In this document: in pieces, positions 1 through 5,243 of the stretch
Numbering within the stretch: the first letter of the stretch is position 1
How the letters are laid out: each line of letters begins with the position of its first letter
NCBI GenBank assembly: GCA_024409165.1
Contig: JAKSUE010000079.1
Span: 1-6,673, forward strand
Direction of reading: 5' to 3'
DNA length: 6,673 nt
Origin: an archaeon
Lineage (GTDB): Archaea > Methanobacteriota > Methanobacteria > Methanobacteriales > Methanobacteriaceae
Made by a program: the position numbers and the translations under genes
Notes under the pieces: generated by a model
What the model saw: only the letters and a program-made list of their open reading frames with translations
Databases searched by the model: none
Told to the model about the DNA's origin: nothing

Positions 1-35
1 TGATAATTTATCTGTTGATTTTTTTAATTGTATCT

Positions 36-46
36 TTGTATAAATA
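36..46 (+). promoter_or_regulatory. Possible TATA box close to the first gene
   Basis: The stretch tgtataaataa resembles an archaeal TATA box. It lies only about 20-30 bases before the ATG at 67, which would give a leaderless or nearly leaderless transcript and would exclude the GTGA at 57-60 as a ribosome binding site. In DNA this AT-rich the match is weak, and an earlier promoter outside the window is equally possible. Confidence 0.25.
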
Positions 47-66
47 ATTAAATTAAGTGATAAATA

Positions 67-699
67 ATGAAAATAACAAAAATTATACTTATTATAATTC
101 TTTTTATTGCATTTTTTGAAATAGGTTTATTTAGTTCTTATACTATTGTATCTGGTGAAATTCCTGATGTTCAAAGTATAATTACAATGCAAACCGATGC
201 TTTAGGATCATTCTTTAGTTCTGAGAATGTTGGTTCTGTACTTATTAAAGATCCTACAGAAATCAATGTTACTAATAGATATGATTTAGCTCATGAGCTT
301 ACGAAAAAGGCCAATATTGATGGAGTGACTGTTAATAATATGACAATTAGTACAGATAGTAATTATGGTGAAGAAAACATCACTGTTACAATTGATACTT
401 ATGGATTTTCAGCTCCTCCTTCAACATCTGGACAAATTGTAATTACAAATAAACCTGATTATAAAGTTAAAGCAGTTGCAAAAGCTACTTATAGTTGGGA
501 AGGATACACTGTTGATGTAAGTACTATTAAAATTGTATCTATTTTAAAAATGTTTGAAGTTAAGAAGAATACTACTAATGCAGCTACTACAACAAATAAA
601 TCTACTAAAGATTACTCTTCTTATTCCAGTGATCTTGAAAATATGTTCTCTAGCTCAAAAAGTCAGTCTGCTTCTTGGAGTTCAAATTACAGTAATTAG
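67..699 (+). CDS. Membrane-anchored exported protein, Ser/Thr/Asn-rich, function unknown
   Basis: I do not recognise a named family. The 210-residue product begins with two lysines and a hydrophobic segment (about residues 5-29) that reads as an uncleaved signal anchor or a signal peptide, so most of the chain should lie outside the cell. The middle (about 30-165) is a mixed beta-rich region. Residues 168-210 are low-complexity Ser/Thr/Asn, as in surface-exposed tails. Six N-x-S/T sequons are visible (N67, N91, N104, N168, N177, N207), compatible with archaeal N-glycosylation, though that is inference. There is no cysteine. The ATG at 67 is preceded by a GTGA at 57-60, spacing 6. The next gene starts 89 bases downstream on the same strand; nothing links the two functionally. 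The coding call is firm because of length and codon style; the role is unknown. Confidence 0.85.
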   Translation: MKITKIILIIILFIAFFEIGLFSSYTIVSGEIPDVQSIITMQTDALGSFFSSENVGSVLIKDPTEINVTNRYDLAHELTKKANIDGVTVNNMTISTDSNYGEENITVTIDTYGFSAPPSTSGQIVITNKPDYKVKAVAKATYSWEGYTVDVSTIKIVSILKMFEVKKNTTNAATTTNKSTKDYSSYSSDLENMFSSSKSQSASWSSNYSN

Positions 700-752
700 A
701 AAAGTCAAACATTAATAGAATATTTGAAATGGAAGGAAATGAATTAATTGAT

Positions 753-810
753 GTGGATTATGATTAATATTATTGGATTTGGTGGATTATGATTAATATT
801 ATTGAATTTA
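753..810 (+). repeat. 29-bp tandem duplication over the start of the CbiH-like gene
   Basis: Two adjacent 29-bp units, 753-781 and 782-810, agree at 27 positions; the first 23 bases are identical, and the differences are at 776/805 and 781/810. Each unit carries a GTGG-type ribosome binding site, an ATG (760 and 789) and codons for Met-Ile-Asn-Ile-Ile. Because 29 is not a multiple of three, the two ATGs are in different frames. The first copy reads Gly-Phe-Gly-Gly after Met-Ile-Asn-Ile-Ile, then Leu and a TGA at 790-792. The second copy reads Glu-Phe-Ile and continues into the long frame. Confidence 0.9.
760..792 (+). other. Ten-codon leader ORF coupled to the CbiH-like gene by an ATGA overlap
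   Basis: This short frame encodes MINIIGFGGL and stops at TGA 790-792, overlapping the downstream ATG (789-791) in the classic ATGA arrangement. It can also begin at ATG 751, which adds three codons. A GTGG sits just before ATG 760. The encoded peptide keeps the Gly-x-Gly-Gly loop expected at the N-terminus of a CbiH methylase, which the main protein lacks. It may be a relic of the original gene start or a translational-coupling leader; nothing shows that the peptide itself has a function. Confidence 0.4.
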
Positions 811-1841
811 TAAATAAAAAAAGTTTAACTTTAGCTAGTATTAATGCTATTAAAGAGTCTGATATTATAATTTCATACAATTATGATTTTGAAAAAGTCA
901 AAGATTTAGTAAATCAACAATCAGAAGTATTTTTTATAGAGAATATTGAAGAGGATTTAAATATAAATGCTTGCGAATTAGCCTTATCTAAATCCTTTGA
1001 AGGTAAAAATGTCTCTTTAATTAGTAATGAATATTTAAAGTTTGGATTTAATAGTTTAATTTATCAAATTGCTAGTAAATATAGTGAAAAAGTTGATATT
1101 AAGATTTATCCAACTGTTTCAGCTATAAATTATACTTCATCAATAGTAGGATCACCATTAGATGATGTTGCAATTATTAATTTTGCTAATCCACTTATTC
1201 CATTTTCAGAATTAGAATTAAAGATTAAAAACGCTCTTAAATCTAATTATATATTAGCTATTCATAATCCTCTTTATAATGAGGAATTATTTAATAGATT
1301 TAAAGAGATTTCACTTGAAATATTAGCTGAAGATACATTAATTGCAAGTGTAAATATAGAAGATAATTCTAAAGAAATCATTAAATTAGTTGATTTAGAC
1401 ACTACTCTTAAAAGTTCATTTTTAATTGTAGGAAATAAATTCACCTATCAAGAAGATAATTTAATGATTACTCCACGCTCCTATATGATTAAAAATGATA
1501 TTATTTCATATACTCGCGAGTTCTTTGAAAAATATCTAAATAATGAAAGTCCATGTGGTCTTGATTATGACTGTGATTATTTACCATGTCATAAAGAATT
1601 AGAAGCATGTGACTATTGTTATTGTCCATTCTATCCATGTGGTGAAAGTTCCACAGGTGGAAAATGGATTAAAGATAAAAATGTTTGGGATTGTCAAGAA
1701 TGTATCTGGATTCATACAGAATCAGCTGATAAATGTATAAGAGAAAAATTTGATAAAATTTTCACAGAAGTTGAAGATTTAAACCTTAAAAAAGAAGAAT
1801 TATTACGTATTAGACGTGAATGTTTATTTAAAACAAAATAA
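789..1841 (+). CDS. CbiH/CobJ-like tetrapyrrole methylase (degenerate) fused to a zf-like cysteine-rich domain
   Basis: Residues 1-235 follow the layout of cobalt-precorrin-3B C17-methyltransferase (CbiH/CobJ), which uses S-adenosylmethionine in cobalamin ring synthesis: KKSLTLASINAIKESDIII at 10-28, VSLIS at 75-79, YPTVSAINYTSSIVGSPL at 107-124, LAIHNP at 156-161, VGN at 214-216 and MITPRSY at 226-232. Key family signatures are missing. The N-terminal GxGPG loop reads EFINK. The SGDPGVYGM segment after VSLIS is replaced by NEYLKFGFN. The PGV motif reads PTV. SAM binding is therefore doubtful. Residues 256-316 hold ten cysteines (256, 262, 267, 274, 277, 279, 284, 302, 305, 316) in the pattern CxYxPCH...CxxCYCPFY...DCxxC, matching the cysteine-rich zf-like domain (PF04071) often fused to archaeal CbiH; it probably binds metal. 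The ATG at 789 has GGTGG at 781-785. An earlier ATG at 760 is in another frame. I withhold cbiH as a symbol because activity is uncertain. Confidence 0.8.
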   Translation: MINIIEFINKKSLTLASINAIKESDIIISYNYDFEKVKDLVNQQSEVFFIENIEEDLNINACELALSKSFEGKNVSLISNEYLKFGFNSLIYQIASKYSEKVDIKIYPTVSAINYTSSIVGSPLDDVAIINFANPLIPFSELELKIKNALKSNYILAIHNPLYNEELFNRFKEISLEILAEDTLIASVNIEDNSKEIIKLVDLDTTLKSSFLIVGNKFTYQEDNLMITPRSYMIKNDIISYTREFFEKYLNNESPCGLDYDCDYLPCHKELEACDYCYCPFYPCGESSTGGKWIKDKNVWDCQECIWIHTESADKCIREKFDKIFTEVEDLNLKKEELLRIRRECLFKTK

Positions 1842-1970
1842 TTAAAAACATAATTATTTCTAAAATTTACTTAATTTATTAAATTTTATATTTAAATTTA
1901 AAATTTTATATTTAAATTATTATATTTTTATTACTTAAAAAATAATATATTAAAATTGAAGGTATAGGAA
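1842..1970 (+). promoter_or_regulatory. AT-rich spacer and probable promoter region of the PhoU/TrkA-C gene
   Basis: This 129-base spacer is almost pure A/T. It contains an 18-bp exact direct repeat, 1881-1898 and 1901-1918 (aaattttatatttaaatt), in which each copy includes a TTTATATT element close to the archaeal TATA consensus. A further A/T element lies at 1941-1952. The position of the start site cannot be decided by eye. The ATG at 1971 is preceded by a weak site, taggaa, at 1965-1970. Confidence 0.4.
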
Positions 1971-2588
1971 ATGTCAAGTGTTAAAGATATTTTAATAGAA
2001 ATGAAAGACATGTCGGAACTTATGGTTGATTTAGCTTACTCTGCTGTTTTATTCCACAATAAAGAAGCTGCAGAAGAAGTAGTCAGCCTTGAAAATAGAT
2101 TAAATATGATGAATTATGAGATTAAAAAACAATCTCTTTTAGCTGCTCGTTCCTTAGAAGATGCAGAGCAATTAACTACTCTTTTAGAAATTGCAGAAGC
2201 TGCTGAATCAATGGGTAATGCTGCTAAGGACTTAAGTGACTTAGCTCTTAAAGGTTTTGAACCACACCCTGTATTTAAAATGGTAATGGAAGAAGCTGAG
2301 AAAAACATCATTCGTTTAACTGTTCAAGAAGAATCTGAATTAGCTAATAATTCCTTAGGTGATTTATTATTACTTAACCGTACTGGTATGAGAATTATTT
2401 CAATCAGACGTGGTAGTAACTGGATCTATGGTCCTGATAAAAATACAATCATCTTAGCTGGAGATGTATTAATAGCTAAAGGATCTGAAGCTGGTACTGA
2501 AATTCTTGAAAAATTAGTTACTGGTGAAATTATTATGGATGATTTAGTCAATATGGAAGATTATATTGACGACGATGACGAAGATTAA
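1971..2588 (+). CDS. PhoU-like plus TrkA-C (RCK-C) domain regulator, probably of the adjacent MgtE-type transporter
   Basis: The 205-residue soluble protein has two parts. Residues about 8-108 are an alpha-helical PhoU-like domain with repeated charged/Ala-Leu helices (for example EIAEAAESMGNAAKDLSDLA, 73-92). Residues about 112-187 fit a TrkA-C/RCK-C domain, with the hallmark SELANNSLGDLLLLNRTGMR, then IISIRRGSNWIYGPDKNTIILAGDVLIAKG. RCK-C domains bind small ligands and gate cation channels or transporters from the cytoplasm; PhoU-type helices often mediate contact with a membrane partner. The chain ends in an acidic tail (DYIDDDDED, 197-205), which could bind divalent cations, though this is inference. 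The transporter gene starts 166 bases downstream on the same strand, so a regulator-transporter pair is the natural reading. The protein has no NAD-binding RCK-N domain and no membrane span. Confidence 0.88.
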   Translation: MSSVKDILIEMKDMSELMVDLAYSAVLFHNKEAAEEVVSLENRLNMMNYEIKKQSLLAARSLEDAEQLTTLLEIAEAAESMGNAAKDLSDLALKGFEPHPVFKMVMEEAEKNIIRLTVQEESELANNSLGDLLLLNRTGMRIISIRRGSNWIYGPDKNTIILAGDVLIAKGSEAGTEILEKLVTGEIIMDDLVNMEDYIDDDDED

Positions 2589-2610
2589 TTATATTAATAT
2601 TATTTATTAA

Positions 2611-2685
2611 ATTGAATTTATTTATTAAAAAAAGCAAAACAACGTAATCAAAAAATTGAATTTATTTATTAAAAAAGCAAAACAA
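2611..2685 (+). repeat. Tandem leader repeat before the MgtE-like gene
   Basis: The segment 2611-2642 recurs at 2655-2685 with a single length difference in the A-run (7 versus 6). Each copy is attgaatttatttatt, the A-run, then gcaaaacaa. The similarity continues weakly into the following bases (taatcaaa versus aaatcaaa), so the duplicated unit is about 43 bp. It lies between the stop of the PhoU/TrkA-C gene and the transporter start. It may be a duplicated promoter or leader element or a slippage product; no hairpin is apparent. Confidence 0.8.
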
Positions 2686-2716
2686 TATAAATCAAAGATT
2701 TTTTACAAACTGATAA

Positions 2717-2749
2717 GGAAGTGACTGATATGATGATAATGAGAGGTGA
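2717..2749 (+). promoter_or_regulatory. Two successive ribosome binding sites, for the short acidic ORF and for the MgtE-like gene
   Basis: GGAAGTGA at 2717-2724 lies five bases before ATG 2730 and differs at one position from the ideal GGAGGTGA. GAGGTGA at 2743-2749 lies five bases before ATG 2755. The second site decides the transporter start: the in-frame GTG at 2746 falls inside this site and is therefore unlikely to be used. The two ATGs are in different frames. Confidence 0.6.
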
Positions 2750-2837
2750 ACCAAATGATGAATCTTTTGAAGATGATACGAAAGTTTGGCTCCAACGTTG
2801 TCATGTTGGTTGTAAATTTAATATTGTATATATTTAA
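2730..2837 (+). other. Candidate 35-codon acidic ORF overlapping the start of the MgtE-like gene
   Basis: This frame opens at ATG 2730 (further ATGs at 2733 and 2739, and a GTG at 2721) and ends at TAA 2835-2837. It overlaps the transporter gene in a different frame. The N-terminal part contains RGEPNDESFEDDTKVW (residues 5-20), an acidic tract with one proline, and its codons (aga, ggt, gaa, cca, aat, gat, tct, ttt) are more typical of the neighbouring genes than the overlapping transporter codons (ttg, aag, cga, ggc, gtc). It has its own good ribosome binding site. It could be a regulatory leader peptide, or the original N-terminus of the transporter separated by a frameshift near the T-run at 2833-2835, or chance. 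Confidence 0.4.
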
Positions 2838-4101
2838 AGGTATTCAATATTTATTTTCCTTACCTTCTTTAATATATAAAAAAGTTAACTTATTTTTAAA
2901 AAGTGGTAATGTTGTTATTAAAGAAAGTTTCATAGCACTCTTAATTTGTGCTATAGGTGATTTATTTGCAGGTATTGTACTTGGAAATATGACTTTCTTC
3001 TTAAAAACCTACCCTGGACTTATGGTTATCATTCCTGGTGCTATTGGAATGAGAGGAAATATTTTTGGATCTTTTGGTTCAAGATTAAGCACTCACTTAC
3101 ACATTGGTACTTTATCCCCTAAATTTGAAATGTCTGATATTTTAATTGAAAACATTTCATCATCCTTAATCTTAACAATGCTTTTATCTGTTTTACTTGC
3201 TGTAATAGGTTACATTGTATGTATAATCTTTAATTTCCAATGTATAAGTTTATTTGATTTAGTCTTAATCCTATTTGTAGCAGGTTTAATATCAACAATC
3301 ATAATGCTCCCAATTACAATGTTTATTTCCCTTAAAAGTTATGAAAATGGTTGGGACCCAGATAACATCACAACTCCACTTATTGCAGCATTCGGTGATT
3401 TTTTAACCCTACCTTCAATCATTGTGTCTGTTATCATAATTTCTCTATTCACACATTTATATGTATTAAAAATAGCATTATTCCTTGTTGTAATAGCTAT
3501 TGTAGCTGTTAGTTTTGTATATGGATATCACCACGAAACTGGTATTAAACGTATTGTAAGACAATCCACCCCAGTCCTACTTGCTTGCTCAATACTTGGA
3601 GCACTTGCTGGTGGAGTATTAAATAATTCATTATCCACATTACTCAAAAATCAAACCTTACTCACATTAATCCCACTCTTCTCAGGTGAAAGTGGAGGCC
3701 TTGTAAGTATTTTAGGTGCAAGACTCTCATCTGCTCTCCACTCAGGTTTAATCGAACCATCATTAAAACCTAAAGAGCACACAATTGAAAACTTCACAAT
3801 AATCCTCATATTAGCTATTATAATGTATCCAATCATAGCAATCATGGCTGAAACCTCAACCATTGGATTCGGTGGTATAGGTATAGGATACCCTAACATC
3901 ATCCTAATAAGCTTCATATCAGGAATGATATTAGTCCTCTTCATGATCTTCATAGTATACTACATCTCAGCATTCTCCTATGGAAAAGGCCTTGACCCAG
4001 ATAACATAGTTATTCCACTCTCTACATCCCTTACAGATTCAATTTCAACTTTAATCTTAATTATGGTTTCTTTAACTATTCTTGGATTAACTGTTATTTA
4101 A
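2755..4101 (+). CDS. Two-repeat MgtE/SLC41-type divalent cation (Mg2+) transporter
   Basis: The 448-residue membrane protein contains two tandem copies of the MgtE integral membrane domain, a fused arrangement known from archaeal and SLC41-like members. Bacterial MgtE has one such domain and works as a dimer. Repeat 1 (about 50-235) carries PGAIGMRGNIFGSFGSRL (94-111) and GWDPDN...P...FGD (199-215). Repeat 2 (about 270-445) carries PLFSGESGGLVSILGARL (307-324) and GLDPDN...P...LTD (412-428). D215 and D428 sit where MgtE places its pore Mg2+-binding aspartate. Residues 14-48 add an extra hydrophobic N-terminal segment. The cytosolic MgtE-N and CBS domains are absent; the PhoU/TrkA-C protein encoded just upstream is the likely substitute sensor. 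The start at ATG 2755 is chosen for its GAGGTGA; a GTG at 2746 would add three residues. From about 3540 onward the codons become noticeably richer in final C. Substrate (Mg2+ versus another divalent ion) is inferred from family. Confidence 0.9.
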   Translation: MMNLLKMIRKFGSNVVMLVVNLILYIFKGIQYLFSLPSLIYKKVNLFLKSGNVVIKESFIALLICAIGDLFAGIVLGNMTFFLKTYPGLMVIIPGAIGMRGNIFGSFGSRLSTHLHIGTLSPKFEMSDILIENISSSLILTMLLSVLLAVIGYIVCIIFNFQCISLFDLVLILFVAGLISTIIMLPITMFISLKSYENGWDPDNITTPLIAAFGDFLTLPSIIVSVIIISLFTHLYVLKIALFLVVIAIVAVSFVYGYHHETGIKRIVRQSTPVLLACSILGALAGGVLNNSLSTLLKNQTLLTLIPLFSGESGGLVSILGARLSSALHSGLIEPSLKPKEHTIENFTIILILAIIMYPIIAIMAETSTIGFGGIGIGYPNIILISFISGMILVLFMIFIVYYISAFSYGKGLDPDNIVIPLSTSLTDSISTLILIMVSLTILGLTVI

Positions 4102-4120
4102 AATTTAAATTTAATATTTG

Positions 4121-4139
4121 AATAAAAATAATTTTTATT
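4121..4139. terminator. Convergent terminator region with an A/T inverted repeat
   Basis: Between the converging genes ending at 4101 and 4150 lies aataaaaat-a-atttttatt, a perfect inverted repeat with 9-base arms. It gives a T-run on both strands. Archaeal termination relies chiefly on T-tracts, so this could serve both genes. The A/T-only arms make a weak hairpin, so the T-runs are the better argument. Confidence 0.45.
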
Positions 4140-4149
4140 AATTAAAATA

Positions 4150-5172
4150 TTATTTATAAGCTGTCCTCATCTGAAATTTAACATCTTGAATTTGGAAGTA
4201 ATCATATTTTAATTTATTATCATCTATCAACCCACTTTCAGTCATATTATTTGGAATAGCTACTAAACAACAATTAAACTCATTTACCTTTGTTTTTGGT
4301 ATCTTAAAGTGTATTGAGTATATATTATCATATTGTGATTGAAGGTCTTCTTGGAAGAAAGGGTTTAGATCTATAATTTCTGTATTTAATTTTTCAGTTT
4401 TATTAGAGGGATTATTTAAGCTTTCAAGAGTCCAATAACAATTAAAATTCCTAATATCATCACTACTTATTAGGTAATAATGATAGTTTACTAGTGAACT
4501 TTTATAAATTCTAAAATTCTTGCATAACCAGATTGATTTTTGATTATTAGCATGATTTGCCAGTTCTTTAACATTATCATGATTACAGTAAACTTCTCTA
4601 TTATAATCTCTTCCATTAAGCTTTAAATCATTAAAATCATAGATTACAAACTTCTTAAAGAAATCACACTTTACATATCTTTCTACACTTATAATATTTT
4701 CATCACTATCATCAAGATTATCTCCACAAATAATGGGCTCAACATCAGAATCTATAGGATAAATAGCTATTGAACTTTTAATACTATTGTTAAAAAGATT
4801 TCTATCAATTAATTGATTATAATAACTATTCACCTTCGCCAACTTCTCGTATGAAATTGTATTTGGTACAACTTTCTCGTTTGATTCACTTTCATCTTCA
4901 AACTGGCTGTTTTTAACATTTTTATTCCTAATTGCAAGGCCTGGAATTATATTATTATCAACTTTTCCCTTATCAAGTTCACTTTTTTTCTCCCAATCTT
5001 CAGGAGTTCCAGGATTTTTAATTAAATAATCAGATGTTTCTATTGTAATTTTTTCTAAATTATCAAGTGCTGTTTTATCAACGATTTTTTCATTTGTATA
5101 ATCAGTTATATTAGCTATAACTCCAATTATAACTACTAAAATCAAAATTCCAAATAATAAATCACTTTTCAT
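4150..5172 (-). CDS. Archaeal pilin-like exported protein with a single N-terminal anchor
   Basis: The start is placed at ATG 5172 (product 340 residues) because AGGGTGG at 5178-5184 gives a ribosome binding site five bases away; the longer GTG start at 5181 lies inside that site. Residues 1-3 are MKS, followed by a hydrophobic segment (about 5-21), so the rest should be extracytoplasmic. Residues 47-61 (SDYLIKNPGTPEDWE) and the following PGLA (77-80) resemble a module I recall from archaeal pilin-like and TadE-like secreted proteins: an 'L..tpG.P.nWe' motif, a 'GLA' and then a 'Kl..l..Y' helix, here ISYEKLAKVNSYYNQL. The C-terminal part (about 130-340) contains scattered cysteines and has no family I can name. 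It is probably co-transcribed with, or partnered by, the exported protein gene 71 bases upstream. Function is likely cell-surface structure or pilus-like assembly; moderate certainty for the class only. Confidence 0.75.
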   Translation of the reverse strand: MKSDLLFGILILVVIIGVIANITDYTNEKIVDKTALDNLEKITIETSDYLIKNPGTPEDWEKKSELDKGKVDNNIIPGLAIRNKNVKNSQFEDESESNEKVVPNTISYEKLAKVNSYYNQLIDRNLFNNSIKSSIAIYPIDSDVEPIICGDNLDDSDENIISVERYVKCDFFKKFVIYDFNDLKLNGRDYNREVYCNHDNVKELANHANNQKSIWLCKNFRIYKSSLVNYHYYLISSDDIRNFNCYWTLESLNNPSNKTEKLNTEIIDLNPFFQEDLQSQYDNIYSIHFKIPKTKVNEFNCCLVAIPNNMTESGLIDDNKLKYDYFQIQDVKFQMRTAYK

Positions 5173-5211
5173 ACAAACCACCCTTGTTAAATATTACATT
5201 CTTCATTCATA

Positions 5212-5222
5212 CTTTTATATTC
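5212..5222 (-). promoter_or_regulatory. Possible TATA box for the downstream pilin-like gene
   Basis: Read on the minus strand, 5222-5212 is gaatataaaag. It is about 40 bases before ATG 5172, giving an expected leader of roughly 20 bases that would include the AGGGTGG ribosome binding site. The spacer between the two minus-strand genes (5173-5243) may therefore hold an internal promoter, although read-through from the upstream gene is also likely. Confidence 0.35.
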
Positions 5223-5243
5223 TAATTCAACACCACTTCTCAA

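Noticed and set aside
729..767. 12-codon frame starting at ATG 729 (MEGNELIDVDYD)
   Set aside because: It is in frame with the CbiH-like gene but closed by TAA 765-767, has no ribosome binding site, and is too short to support alone; a remnant is possible.
1881..1918. Tandem 20-base units as a possible iteron or origin element
   Set aside because: There are only two copies, A/T-only, directly before a gene, with no replication gene nearby; a promoter-region slippage repeat is simpler.
2114..2311. 65-codon minus-strand ORF within the PhoU/TrkA-C gene
   Set aside because: It is antisense to a well-supported conserved gene, has no recognisable domain, and its Ser/Ala/Lys pattern mirrors the Ala/Glu/Leu codons of the real gene.
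2589..2745. Mg2+ riboswitch (M-box-like or ykoK-like) before the transporter
   Set aside because: The spacer is A/T-rich with no G/C stems or conserved loops of the known Mg2+ riboswitches.
3651..3953. 100-codon minus-strand ORF within the MgtE-like gene
   Set aside because: It is a shadow of the second transporter repeat; its openness follows from the C-ending codons there. There is no independent evidence of coding.
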